Source of the DNA: Candidatus Aphodenecus pullistercoris
GTDB taxonomy: Bacteria; Spirochaetota; Spirochaetia; Sphaerochaetales; Sphaerochaetaceae
Direction of reading: 5' to 3'
Length of the DNA: 34,839 nt
Assembly (NCBI GenBank): GCA_017694495.1
Contig: JADIMU010000032.1
Coordinates: 1 to 34,839, forward strand
The position numbers and the translations under genes are program-made. Within the stretch, counting starts at the first letter, position 1. Each line of letters starts with the position of its first letter. The notes beneath the pieces were generated by a model. It had not been told where the DNA came from. It ran no database searches and saw only the letters and a list, made by a program, of their open reading frames with translations. This document shows positions 15,233 through 24,035 of the stretch, piece by piece.

Positions 15233-16261
15233 ATGAAAAAGCACATCATCGTCCTGGTCATGCTCGTCCTGTCATGCAGCCTCGTCTTCGCACAGGCGGC
15301 CGGCGAGAGTACGGAGGGCGGCAAGGAGATCACGCTCTACTGCTACGACACCTTCTCGTCCGAATGGGGCAGCGGCCCCACTCTCATCCCCCTCTTCGAA
15401 GAGGAGACGGGAATCAAGGTCAACGTCGTCTCTTCCGGTGACGCAGTCGAGATGCTCTCGAGGGCCATCATGGAGGGCGAGGACTGCCCTGCCGACCTCA
15501 TCATGGGAATCTCCGACGACCAGGCAAGCGCCGCATATGAGAGTGGACTCTTCACTTCCTACGAGTCACCGCTCCTCGAGAAGGTCGACGACAGCCTCGA
15601 GTTCGACGGCGAGCACAGGCTCATCCCCTTCGACTACGGCGTCTTCGCCTTCGTCTGGGACAGTGAGAGCGACGTTCCCGCACCCCAGAGCCTCGACGAC
15701 CTCAAGGACCCCATCTACAAGGACAAGATCATCCTGATCGACCCGCGCACCAGCTCCGTCGGACTGGGTCTGCTGATGTGGACGATCGAGGTCTACGGCG
15801 AGGACGGCTACCTCGACTGGTGGCGCGCCGTCGGCCAGAACGCGCTGACGATCGCGGACGGCTGGTCCAGCGCCTACGGCCTCTTCACGGAAGGCGAGGC
15901 GCCCATCGTCATCAGCTACACGACGAGTCCCGTCTACCACGTCCTCAACGAGGACACGACCCGCTACCAGGCCCTCGTCTTCCCTGAAGGCCACCACAAG
16001 ACGATCGAGTCGATCGGCATCCTGGCATCCAGCGACAACAAGGAGGAGGCCCAGGCCTTCGTCGACTTCATCCTCTCTGAAGGCCAGGTCGACACCGCCA
16101 TCGCCAACTCCATGTATCCCGCCAACGGCGAGACCGTCCTGCCCGAAGCCTACGACTACGCTCCGCTGCCTGAGAAGATCTTCGACACAGACCCCGCCTA
16201 CGTCGCAGCGAACATCGACCGCTGGACCGAGGAGTGGACCCAGGCCATGATCAACCTGTAA
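15233..16261 (+). CDS. thiB: Thiamine ABC transporter substrate-binding protein
   Basis: This periplasmic thiamine-binding protein (TbpA/ThiB type) has 342 residues. The signal peptide MKKHIIVLVMLVLSCSLVFA is followed by QAAGESTEGG. The mature protein opens ITLYCYDTFSSEWG and continues LIPLFEEETGIKVNVVSSGDAVEMLSR, PADLIMGISDD, PFDYGVFAFVWDSE, SPVYHV and DFILSEGQ, in the order of the ThiB family. The ATG at 15233 is chosen over one 45 nt earlier because it starts the signal peptide and has GGAGGG 10 nt upstream. It is first in the riboswitch-controlled thiBPQ run, and permease and ATPase genes follow directly. Confidence 0.94.
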   Translation: MKKHIIVLVMLVLSCSLVFAQAAGESTEGGKEITLYCYDTFSSEWGSGPTLIPLFEEETGIKVNVVSSGDAVEMLSRAIMEGEDCPADLIMGISDDQASAAYESGLFTSYESPLLEKVDDSLEFDGEHRLIPFDYGVFAFVWDSESDVPAPQSLDDLKDPIYKDKIILIDPRTSSVGLGLLMWTIEVYGEDGYLDWWRAVGQNALTIADGWSSAYGLFTEGEAPIVISYTTSPVYHVLNEDTTRYQALVFPEGHHKTIESIGILASSDNKEEAQAFVDFILSEGQVDTAIANSMYPANGETVLPEAYDYAPLPEKIFDTDPAYVAANIDRWTEEWTQAMINL

Positions 16262-16274
16262 GGAGATGGGGAGA

Positions 16275-17951
16275 GTGAGGAGAGACGGGAACGGACGCTT
16301 CTACTTCCTGCTTGCGCTGCCATCTCTGGCAGTGCTCATCCTCGTCTTCCTCCTTCCCCTCGCCTTCAACCTCTCGAGGGCCTTCTTCGTCGATGGCGGC
16401 TTCACGCTCTACCTCGTCAAGGAGGCCTTCACGGACGGCTACACCTGGCGCCTGCTGTCCTTCACCCTGCTGCAGGCCTTCCTCTCATCGCTTGTCAGCG
16501 TCCTTGTGGCCCTTCCCGGCGCCTACCTGTGGGCCAACTACCGCTTCCGTCTCAAGGGCCTGATGCTCTCGCTCTCGAGCCTGTGCTTCACGCTGCCAAG
16601 CATCCTCGTCGTCCTGGGCTTCGTCATCTTCTATGGCAACTCCGGCTTCGTGAACAGCCTGTGGCGCGCTCTCACCGGCCGCGATGAGCCGATACGCATC
16701 CTCTACTCCTTCCGGGCGATCATCCTGGCACACGCATTCCTGAACATCCCGGTCGCCCTCAACCTGATCACGGGCGCCTGGTCATCCTTCCCCAGGACGC
16801 TCGAGAACGCATCGCACACGCTTGGCGCCGGACGCGTGAGGACCTTCCTCAGCGTCACGCTGCCCCGCCTGAGGGCGACCATACTCTCGGCCTCCCTCCT
16901 GATCTTCCTCTTCTGCTTCACCAGCTTCTCCATCATCCTCGTCCTGGGTGGAGGCCCGCAGTACACGACCCTCGAGGTCGAGATCTACAGGACGAACAAC
17001 ATCGTGCTTGACAGCGCCAAGGCCAGCGCCCTCTCGCTCTTCAGTTTCTGTGTGAACATCATCATCGTCCTCCTCTATGTCCTGGCAAGCCGCAGCGAGG
17101 AAGGTAAGGAGAGGGCTGCAGACAGGGCCGTGAAGGCCACGAAGCTCAGGACCCGCCTCGCCCTCTTCCTCTACAACACCCTGATGCTCATCTTCATCCT
17201 CGGTCCTCTGGCCTCGATTGTGACGCGCTCCTTCATCTCGACCTCCAAACGCTATGGGGAAGGCTTCAGCACACGCGCCTACCAGGAGCTGTTTGGCCTG
17301 ACGCGCAGCATCGGCGCCATGGGGGAAGCCTTCACCGCCCTCCTCAATAGCCTGGCCATAGCCCTCGCCGTCGCACTCTGCTCAAGCATCCTCGCCCTCT
17401 TCCTCTCGCTCTACATCGCACGCCGACGCAGCCGCCTAACCGAGCTCGTCGGCATGTTCCCCCTCGCCGTCAGCTCGGTCACGCTTGGCCTGGGCTACTA
17501 CATCATCAAGGCGAGCATAGGCGCTTCGAGCGTCCTCGTGGGCGCCATCACCGTCATCCTGGCCCATCTCGTCATCGCCCTGCCCTTCGCAGTGAGGACG
17601 CTGGTGCCCGCAGTGAGGATGAATGGAGAGCGGACGGTCCTGGCCGCATACACGCTCGGAGCCGGCCGGATGAAGGCCCTCTTCACCGTCGAGATCCCCG
17701 CCCTGCGTGGCGCCATCATGAGGGCCTTCATCTTCTCCTTCGCCCTCTCGGTGGGAGAAGTCAACGCGACGCTCACCCTGGCAGAAGGCAAGGTCGTCAC
17801 ATTGCCAATCCTGCTCTACCGCCTCATCAACAGCTACAACTATCAGGGAGCATGCGCCATTGGCACACTCCTCATACTCATGACACTCGTCGTCTTCGCC
17901 ATCTCGCAGGCCATTGGAGACGGAAGGAGGAAAGCGGATGGGAAAGCTTGA
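16275..17951 (+). CDS. thiP: Thiamine ABC transporter permease
   Basis: This fused inner-membrane permease has about 558 residues and roughly twelve membrane segments, two copies of the usual six. Each half has its ATPase-coupling loop: ENASHTLGAGRVRTFLSVTLPRL near residue 180 and LAAYTLGAGRMKALFTVEIPAL near residue 460. This duplicated form is typical of ThiP/iron (FbpB) permeases, and the neighbouring thiB and riboswitch decide for thiamine. The start is probably GTG at 16275, 9 nt after AGGAG; an ATG at 16266 is in frame but directly abuts that site. The 3' end overlaps thiQ by 14 nt. Confidence 0.92.
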   Translation: MRRDGNGRFYFLLALPSLAVLILVFLLPLAFNLSRAFFVDGGFTLYLVKEAFTDGYTWRLLSFTLLQAFLSSLVSVLVALPGAYLWANYRFRLKGLMLSLSSLCFTLPSILVVLGFVIFYGNSGFVNSLWRALTGRDEPIRILYSFRAIILAHAFLNIPVALNLITGAWSSFPRTLENASHTLGAGRVRTFLSVTLPRLRATILSASLLIFLFCFTSFSIILVLGGGPQYTTLEVEIYRTNNIVLDSAKASALSLFSFCVNIIIVLLYVLASRSEEGKERAADRAVKATKLRTRLALFLYNTLMLIFILGPLASIVTRSFISTSKRYGEGFSTRAYQELFGLTRSIGAMGEAFTALLNSLAIALAVALCSSILALFLSLYIARRRSRLTELVGMFPLAVSSVTLGLGYYIIKASIGASSVLVGAITVILAHLVIALPFAVRTLVPAVRMNGERTVLAAYTLGAGRMKALFTVEIPALRGAIMRAFIFSFALSVGEVNATLTLAEGKVVTLPILLYRLINSYNYQGACAIGTLLILMTLVVFAISQAIGDGRRKADGKA

Positions 17952-18945
17952 ACTCAGGGGCCTGAGGAAGGCCTACCCCAACTTCACGCTCGAGCTCGAC
18001 CTCAGCGTCGAGGAAGGCGAGTTCCTGACCGTCATAGGACCCTCGGGAAGCGGCAAGTCGACCTTGCTCTCGCTCATCAGCGGACTCGAGTCGCCCGATT
18101 CCGGCCAGATCCTCCTGGACGGAAAGGACATCGTACCCCTACCGCCGCAGAAGCGCTCCGTCGGTCTCGTCTTCCAGGACTACGCGCTCTTCCCCTCGAT
18201 GAGCGTCGAGGACAACGTCTCCTACGCGCTCAAGGTGCGCCACATCCCCAAGAAGGAAGGCCGACAGGCCGCAGGCGACCTCCTCGACTTCGTCAGTCTG
18301 CCCGGCTACGGGAAGAGGAAGGTCACGACGCTCTCTGGAGGCGAGGCCCAGCGCGTCGCCCTGGCCCGCGCCCTGGCCGGAGAACCCTCCGTCATGCTCC
18401 TCGACGAACCGCTGTCAGCCCTGGACGCGGCGCTGCGCCGCCATCTGAGGGACGAGATCCGGCGCATCCACGACGAGGACAGGGGACTGACGACGGTCTA
18501 CGTCACCCACGACAGGGAGGAGGCCTTCGCGATCAGCGACCGCATCGCCATCGTCAAGGACGGCAAGCTAGAGATGGCAGGCACGCCGGAAGAAGTCTAC
18601 AAACAGCCGGCGACCCTCTTCACGGCCTTCTTCACCGGAGAGGGGACGAAGCTGCCGACAGCCCTCTTCAACCTGGACAAGGACGCGGACACAGTCTTCT
18701 TCCGGCCCGAGGCCGTCGCAGTCAGACAGACGATCTTCTACGGCGACGCCGACTCCTGGCTGGAGCTGGGCCAGGCGGAGGTCCTGTCATCGGAGTTCCT
18801 CGGCAGGAGCTACCTGCTCGGCCTGCGCTGGCAAGGCCATCCCATCCTCGCCGAGAGCACAGTCCACCCGACAAGCCGCCACGCGGACCTGTATCTCGAC
18901 AAAAGCCGCCTCATCTTCTTCAAAGATGGTAGACTTGTGCCATGA
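17938..18945 (+). CDS. thiQ: Thiamine ABC transporter ATPase
   Basis: This cytoplasmic ATPase drives the ThiBP importer. Walker A GPSGSGKS is at residues 34-41, the Q-loop in LVFQDYALFPSMSV, the signature LSGGEAQRVALARAL near residue 130, Walker B VMLLDEPLSALDA and the switch His in VTHDREEAFAISD. At 335 residues it is longer than the roughly 230-residue E. coli ThiQ. The extra C-terminal 100 residues (FFRPEAVAVRQ and EVLSSEFLGRSYLLGLRWQG) look like the TOBE-type domain of CUT1/FbpC ATPases. The ATG at 17938 has AGGAGG 7 nt upstream. Its stop overlaps the next start as ATGA. Confidence 0.92.
   Translation: MGKLELRGLRKAYPNFTLELDLSVEEGEFLTVIGPSGSGKSTLLSLISGLESPDSGQILLDGKDIVPLPPQKRSVGLVFQDYALFPSMSVEDNVSYALKVRHIPKKEGRQAAGDLLDFVSLPGYGKRKVTTLSGGEAQRVALARALAGEPSVMLLDEPLSALDAALRRHLRDEIRRIHDEDRGLTTVYVTHDREEAFAISDRIAIVKDGKLEMAGTPEEVYKQPATLFTAFFTGEGTKLPTALFNLDKDADTVFFRPEAVAVRQTIFYGDADSWLELGQAEVLSSEFLGRSYLLGLRWQGHPILAESTVHPTSRHADLYLDKSRLIFFKDGRLVP
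18927..18935 (+). promoter_or_regulatory. Possible internal promoter for the caspase module
   Basis: TGGTAGACT within the end of thiQ ends 6 nt before the ATG at 18942, and that gene has no Shine-Dalgarno. It fits the leaderless pattern seen elsewhere in the window. No -35 box is evident. Confidence 0.4.
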
Positions 18946-19469
18946 GAAGGCTTGCCGTCCTCATCCTATGCCTGATCCTGCCCTCATGCCTGATGGCGCA
19001 GGGAATGGTCACACTCGGCCTTCTGGGTGGAGGCGCACTCATCTACGAGACGATGCAAGGCGAAGAGGCGAAAGTGCGCACAGCCTGGACGGGTGAAGCC
19101 TCTGCAGGCTACCTCTTCCGCCTGAGTGACAGCATCCTCCTCGGCCCTCAGGCAGGCGTGGTCTGGACGGGACGGACCAACATCGTGCACCGGAACTTCT
19201 ACGCCGCCTCAATCCAGGGCGAGCTCGCCCTCGCCCTCCTCTTCGAGACGGAAGGGCACAGCGCCTTCTCCCTCGCTCTGGCCGCAGGGCTTGGAAGCTG
19301 CATCGACACCGACATCTTCGCAACAAGCCTCAAGCTCTCCTTCCAGTACCACTGGCGGATCGTCAAGGCCCTCTCGCTCACAGCCGGACTCGACGCCCGA
19401 CTCACGCATGATGGCCCCTCAGCCGCCCTCAGCCTCGGCCTGACGACACTGATCGGAGTGGGACAATGA
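18942..19469 (+). CDS. Small exported beta-barrel-like protein, first copy
   Basis: The 175-residue protein starts with a hydrophobic signal (MRRLAVLILCLILPSCLMAQG). Cleavage could be by signal peptidase I after MAQ, or at the Cys of LPSC if it is a lipoprotein. The mature part is Gly-rich and alternates hydrophobic and polar residues in about eight strands, for example TGEASAGYLFRLSDSILLGPQAGVVW, with an aromatic or Gly at strand ends, as in small outer-membrane barrels. No family is recognised. The gene overlaps thiQ and the following caspase-like gene by 4 nt each. The same arrangement recurs 1 kb downstream, so its job is probably tied to the caspase-like partner. Confidence 0.8.
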   Translation: MRRLAVLILCLILPSCLMAQGMVTLGLLGGGALIYETMQGEEAKVRTAWTGEASAGYLFRLSDSILLGPQAGVVWTGRTNIVHRNFYAASIQGELALALLFETEGHSAFSLALAAGLGSCIDTDIFATSLKLSFQYHWRIVKALSLTAGLDARLTHDGPSAALSLGLTTLIGVGQ

Positions 19470-20401
19470 GAAAGGCGCTCATAATCCTCACCGCGCTCAT
19501 CGCATTGACATCATGCACGCTCGAGACGGTCGACAAGGACTACAGGGTCCATTTCGTCTCGGTGGCATGCAACTACGTCGGCCTCGAGCACATAAACAAA
19601 CTCGAAGGCACACTGAACGACCAGCGCCTCTTCAACGAGCAGCTGGCCTTCCTCGGCAGGCAGTCGGGCGTGACCTTCACGAGCGAGCTCCTCAGCCAGG
19701 GAAGCGTCGATGCCGACACAGGGCGGGACGACCTTCTTGAGGAAGGAGCCTTCAGAACATCTCTGTCAACCGACGGTTCCGTGACTAGGAGAAGCGTCGA
19801 TACAGGCCACTTCACAGAGGAACTGGAAGCCATAATCAAGGAGGCGGCTTCAAGCCTCGGCGAAGGCGATGTGCTGATCTTCCACTACTCGGGACACGGC
19901 ATGGATGATGGCGGCCAGCTCGCCCTGCCCGACACTGACAGCACAGAGGAACTGAAGATCCAGGCCCTGGAGCTTGAGACGCTGCGCGCCATGCTGGAGA
20001 GCGTCCAGTGCGACAGGCTGGTCATCCTGGACTCATGCTTCTCGGGAAACATCATCAGGGATGGGGACATCGACCCGAGGACGGACTTCATCACAGCGCT
20101 CTCGGCCCTCTTCAAGCCGACTGGGGCTCAGGTCATCCACACCTGGATCAGCGCGGCGGCACACAGCACGGAGGAGGCCTTCACCGTCGACGGCTATGCA
20201 ATACCGATAGGTATGCACAGCCAGGCCATCCTCGAAGCGCTCGGCTACGACTTCGATGCCATGCGTCCCGCCTTGCCTGATGACAGGCTCATCACGATGA
20301 ACGGCATCCTCTCGGCCGCCTCCAGCGAGCACTCCCCATTCAGCCGCCAGCACTCTCTGGAAAGCGAGACGACGAGGGACCTCGTGCTCTTCCAGATCTG
20401 A
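19466..20401 (+). CDS. Caspase-like (peptidase C14) lipoprotein, first copy
   Basis: This protein of 311 residues is predicted to be secreted and lipid-anchored: MRKALIILTALIALTSC ends in lipobox LTSC. The mature part is a caspase/metacaspase-type p20 domain. HFVSVACNYVG forms the first strand, then comes KLEGTLNDQRLFNEQL, the typical L.G..ND.. helix. The catalytic His144 lies in FHYSGHGMDDGG and the catalytic Cys191 in VILDSCFSG. The C-terminal third is shortened, ending with IGMHSQAILEALGYDFDAM and DLVLFQI. Cleavage specificity cannot be told. A GGAG site precedes the overlapping ATG. It is predicted to act outside the cytoplasm, unlike most caspase-like proteins known in defence or programmed death. 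Confidence 0.85.
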   Translation: MRKALIILTALIALTSCTLETVDKDYRVHFVSVACNYVGLEHINKLEGTLNDQRLFNEQLAFLGRQSGVTFTSELLSQGSVDADTGRDDLLEEGAFRTSLSTDGSVTRRSVDTGHFTEELEAIIKEAASSLGEGDVLIFHYSGHGMDDGGQLALPDTDSTEELKIQALELETLRAMLESVQCDRLVILDSCFSGNIIRDGDIDPRTDFITALSALFKPTGAQVIHTWISAAAHSTEEAFTVDGYAIPIGMHSQAILEALGYDFDAMRPALPDDRLITMNGILSAASSEHSPFSRQHSLESETTRDLVLFQI

Positions 20402-20450
20402 ACTTGCACAAAAGGAGGCGAGATCGCGTACAGGAGTCAGGAGATGAACT

Positions 20451-21002
20451 ATGAGACGAATCCTCTTGACCATGCTCCTGCCCGCCCTCCTCGCATTCCA
20501 AGGTCTGGCAGTGAGCTACACGCCCTCGCTGGCCATGCACACAAGCATCGCCATATGCTCGAACCTCAGCCTCGATGACGAGCCTGTCGCCTCGCGCACC
20601 TCGATCAGCGTCGACGCTGAGCTCAACGCGCTGTCGATGGACATCGCAAGCGTCCATGAGGTCTCGCTGGGCATGAAGGCCTCCGTCCTCAGCGACTCGC
20701 TGGTCTACATGAACAGCTACATGCTCGGAAGCACGCGCTTCTCGCTCTACGCCGAATACGAGGCCCAGCTGTCAAGCTTCCTCATCGGCGGCGCCTTCGG
20801 CCTGGGCTACGGCCTGGTGCACCGCCAGAACATCGGCTACTGGTTCCTGGAAGGCTCGCTGTCGACAGGCTTCCAGCTCAGTCCCTGGGTCGCGCTGGAG
20901 TGCCAGCTCGCCCTCCTCTACAGAAGGGAGTATCTGGAGACGCACATGGGACTCGGCTTCCGTGTGACTGTGCCTGACGGCCTGATCGGAGGTGCAAGAT
21001 GA
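20451..21002 (+). CDS. Small exported beta-barrel-like protein, second copy
   Basis: The 183-residue protein has signal MRRILLTMLLPALLAFQGLA, probably cleaved by signal peptidase I. The mature part has repeated amphipathic strands, such as TSISVDAELNALSMDIASVHEVSLGMKASVL, TRFSLYAEYEAQLSSFLIGGAFGLGYGLV and WFLEGSLSTGFQLSPWVALECQLALLYRR. The last of these and a final GLGFRVTV are barrel-like. Length, strand pattern and position match the barrel-like gene at 18942, though direct identity is low. AGGAG lies 7 nt before the ATG. It starts 49 nt after the first caspase-like gene and overlaps the second by 4 nt. Confidence 0.8.
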   Translation: MRRILLTMLLPALLAFQGLAVSYTPSLAMHTSIAICSNLSLDDEPVASRTSISVDAELNALSMDIASVHEVSLGMKASVLSDSLVYMNSYMLGSTRFSLYAEYEAQLSSFLIGGAFGLGYGLVHRQNIGYWFLEGSLSTGFQLSPWVALECQLALLYRREYLETHMGLGFRVTVPDGLIGGAR

Positions 21003-21979
21003 GGGCTAAGCTGTTCATTCTGCCGCTTCTGGCCATCGCCATGCTCACAGGCTGCGACCTTGCAAACCCGTCTCATGAGGACAAGGACGTCTACCTGCTC
21101 TCGGTCGCACTGGACTACGAAGGGACGAACCTCAACCGGCTTGAAGGCGCAGTCAACGACCAGAAGGCCATGGTGGCCCAGCTGGGCCATCTCGCCCAGC
21201 TGGAAGGAAGCGACTTCCACGCCGTCGCCTTCACGGCCCGCGACGGCGTATACATGCGCACCGAGTCGATCTACACGGCCTCGCTGGACGAGAGCGTCTC
21301 CTACAGCGCCTTCCTGCCCAACGCTTCGATGAAGGACAGAATCCGCGACGAGATCGCGCTCTTCGGCAAACGTGCCAAGCTGGGCGACATCTTCATCTTC
21401 CAGTACGCCGGCCACGGAGCCGACAGCAGCCAGGAGGAGACGAAGGAGCTCAACGGAGGCATGGTCGTGGGTGACATATACTTCCCGGAGCTGGGAGACT
21501 GGAAGGACGAGGCCTCGAACCTGGGCAGCATATTGCGCATCGACGAGCTGCTGAGCTGCGTCGCCGCAGTGGGATGCGAGCGCCTCATAATCCTGGACTC
21601 GTGCTACTCCGGCGCCCTCATGCCTGATGAAGGCAACATCTTCGCACTGGACGACGCGCTGGGCGCCTTCAAGGCCCTCACTCTCAAGGGGGACGATGGC
21701 AACGGAGACCTCTACATGCTAAGCGCCTCGACAAGCGGCGAGCTGAGCTGGGAGGACGACCAGCACGGCATCACGCACGGCCTCTTCTCGGCCGCCCTTC
21801 TCGAGGCCCTGGGCTACAACTTCTACGTCGAGGGAATCGAGGGCGTCGGCCGTCCCTCGGACGGTCTTGTGACGGTCTCAGGCCTCTACCAGAAGCTGAA
21901 GGACGACTTTCTGTGGGACTACCAGAGCCCACAGATGAACATGTGGTATACGGACCTGGTCCTCTTCACTCTGAGATGA
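20999..21979 (+). CDS. Caspase-like (peptidase C14) lipoprotein, second copy
   Basis: The 326-residue lipoprotein has lipobox LTGC in MRAKLFILPLLAIAMLTGC. The C14 domain shows VYLLSVALDYEG, RLEGAVNDQKAMVAQL, the catalytic His139 in FQYAGHGADSS and the catalytic Cys202 in IILDSCYSG. It also keeps the later caspase block that the first copy has lost: YMLSASTSGELSWED followed by ITHGLFSAALLEALGYN, close to the ASxxxxxSxE and GxFT blocks of metacaspases. Both copies end alike (TDLVLF and RDLVLF). GGAGG precedes the overlapping ATG. The last 14 nt overlap the convergent uvrB gene. Confidence 0.87.
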   Translation: MRAKLFILPLLAIAMLTGCDLANPSHEDKDVYLLSVALDYEGTNLNRLEGAVNDQKAMVAQLGHLAQLEGSDFHAVAFTARDGVYMRTESIYTASLDESVSYSAFLPNASMKDRIRDEIALFGKRAKLGDIFIFQYAGHGADSSQEETKELNGGMVVGDIYFPELGDWKDEASNLGSILRIDELLSCVAAVGCERLIILDSCYSGALMPDEGNIFALDDALGAFKALTLKGDDGNGDLYMLSASTSGELSWEDDQHGITHGLFSAALLEALGYNFYVEGIEGVGRPSDGLVTVSGLYQKLKDDFLWDYQSPQMNMWYTDLVLFTLR

Positions 21980-24035
21980 GGCCCTTCTTGACGGCCTCGA
22001 TCTCGTCGCGGATCGTGGCCGCCTTCTCGAACTCGAGCCTCTCGGCGCATTCGCGCATCTCCTTCTCCAGTGCGCGGATGTACTTCTTGCGGTCCTTCTC
22101 GACGAGGAGGTTGTAGCTGGAGCGCTGGATCTTGAGCTCCTCCTGCTGGATCTCCTCGGCGTCCTTCATCTGGCGCTCGAGGATGTCCTCGACAGCCTTC
22201 CTGATCGTCCTCGGCGTGATGCCATGCTCCTTGTTGTAGGCCATCTGGACGGAACGGCGGTGCTCTGTCTCCTCGATGGCCTCCTTCATCGCGTCGCTCA
22301 TCTGGTCGGCGTACATCAGCACGCGCCCGTCGGCGTTGCGCGCCGCCCGTCCTATCGTCTGGATCAGGCTGGTAGCCGAGCGGAGGAAGCCGATCTTGTC
22401 GGCATCGAGGATGGCGACGAGGGAGACCTCGGGCAGGTCCAGTCCCTCGCGCAGCAGGTTGATGCCAACCAGGACGTCGAAGACGCCCTTGCGCAGGTCC
22501 GTCAGGATCTCGACGCGCTCTATCGTCTCGATCTCGCTGTGCAGGTAGCGCACCCTCAGTCCCAGGCTGGACAGGTAGTTCGACAGGTCCTCGGCCATCT
22601 TCTTCGTCAGCGTCGTCACGAGGACGCGCTCGCCCTTCCCGACCGTCCTGCGTATCTCTCCGTAGAGGTCCTCCATCTGGCCCTCGGTCGGCCTCACCTC
22701 GATCGAGGGGTCGAGCAGGCCCGTCGGGCGGATCAGCTGCTCGACGACACGCACGCTCTCCTTGAGCTCAGTCTTTCCAGGTGTCGCGCTGACGTAGACC
22801 CGCTGGCCGACCTTGGCGTCGAACTCCTCGTACTTGAGCGGACGGTTGTCCAGGGCGCTGGGCAGGCGGAAGCCGTAGTTGACGAGGTTGAGCTTGCGCG
22901 AACGGTCGCCCTCGTACATCGCGCCGATCTGGGGCAGCGTGACATGGGACTCGTCGATGAAGACGATGAAGTCGTCGGGGAAGTAGTCCAGGAGGACGGC
23001 GGGACGCTCGCCCACAGCCCTGCCGGCAAGGGGGCGCGAGTAGTTCTCGATGCCGGAGCAGTAGCCGACCTCCTTGAGCATCTCGATGTCGTACTCGACG
23101 CGGCTCTTGAGCCTCTCCTTCTCCACGAGCTTGCCCTGGCTCTCGAAGTATTCCAGCTGGTCCCTCAGCTCGTCCTCGATGCGCACTATGGCCTTGTCGA
23201 GGGCCTCGCGCGGCATGACGAACTGCTTGGCCGGGTAGAGCGTGAAGCTGTCAAGCACGTCCAGGCGCTCGAGGGAGACGGGGTCGAAGACCTCGATCCT
23301 GACGATCTCGTCCCAGTCGAGCCTTATCCTGATGGCCGACTCGAGGTAGGCCGGGTAGATCTCGACGATGTCGCCCCGCACACGGAAGGTGCCTCGGGTG
23401 AGGACGGCGTCGTTGCGCTCGTAGAGCATGCGCACCAGCTGGTCCAGCTCCTTTCGGTGGTCGAAGACCTCCCCCACCGTGTAGGAGTGGATCATGTCCT
23501 TGATCGAGACAGGGTTGCCCAGGCCGTAGATGCAGCTGACGGTCGAGATGACGACCACGTCGCGCCTCTCCATCAGGGAGAAGGAGGCCGAAAGGCGCAG
23601 CCTGTCGATCTCGTCGTTGATGTCGGCCTCCTTCTCGATGTAGAGGTCCTTGCCCGGCACGTAGGCCTCGGGCTGGTAGTAGTCGTAGGTCGAGACGAAG
23701 TACTCGACCGCGTTGTCGGGGAAGAAGGACTTGAACTCCCGGTACAGCTGGGCCGCCAGCGTCTTGTTGTGGGACAGGACCAGGGTGGGCCTGTTCACAC
23801 GCTCGATGATCTTGGCCATCGTGAAGGTCTTGCCCGAGCCGGTGACGCCCTTGAGCGTCTGGGCCCTGTCGCCGGCCTCTATGCCCCGGCTCAGCGCCTC
23901 GATGGCGGCCCCCTGGTCACCCGACACGTCGAATGGGGCCACGACCTTGAAGTCCCTGCGTCTGGCCACTGCACCCTGATGGACGTTGACGACATCATCC
24001 CCCGCCCAGGAGGCGTCCGCACGGTTCTCGCTCAT
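21966..24035 (-). CDS. uvrB: Excinuclease ABC subunit B
   Basis: UvrB is the damage-verifying helicase-like subunit of nucleotide excision repair, loaded by UvrA and followed by UvrC. It is 689 residues long. Walker A GVTGSGKT lies at residues 63-70. The beta-hairpin reads [13 protein letters not shown]. Later helicase motifs include [65 protein letters not shown] and QTIGRAARN. The C-terminal UVR domain [32 protein letters not shown] is intact. The start is taken as ATG at 24035, overlapping the HtrA stop as ATGA with AGGTGG 8 nt upstream; a GTG at 24047 is possible. Confidence 0.96.
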   Translation of the reverse strand: MSENRADASWAGDDVVNVHQGAVARRRDFKVVAPFDVSGDQGAAIEALSRGIEAGDRAQTLKGVTGSGKTFTMAKIIERVNRPTLVLSHNKTLAAQLYREFKSFFPDNAVEYFVSTYDYYQPEAYVPGKDLYIEKEADINDEIDRLRLSASFSLMERRDVVVISTVSCIYGLGNPVSIKDMIHSYTVGEVFDHRKELDQLVRMLYERNDAVLTRGTFRVRGDIVEIYPAYLESAIRIRLDWDEIVRIEVFDPVSLERLDVLDSFTLYPAKQFVMPREALDKAIVRIEDELRDQLEYFESQGKLVEKERLKSRVEYDIEMLKEVGYCSGIENYSRPLAGRAVGERPAVLLDYFPDDFIVFIDESHVTLPQIGAMYEGDRSRKLNLVNYGFRLPSALDNRPLKYEEFDAKVGQRVYVSATPGKTELKESVRVVEQLIRPTGLLDPSIEVRPTEGQMEDLYGEIRRTVGKGERVLVTTLTKKMAEDLSNYLSSLGLRVRYLHSEIETIERVEILTDLRKGVFDVLVGINLLREGLDLPEVSLVAILDADKIGFLRSATSLIQTIGRAARNADGRVLMYADQMSDAMKEAIEETEHRRSVQMAYNKEHGITPRTIRKAVEDILERQMKDAEEIQQEELKIQRSSYNLLVEKDRKKYIRALEKEMRECAERLEFEKAATIRDEIEAVKKGLISE

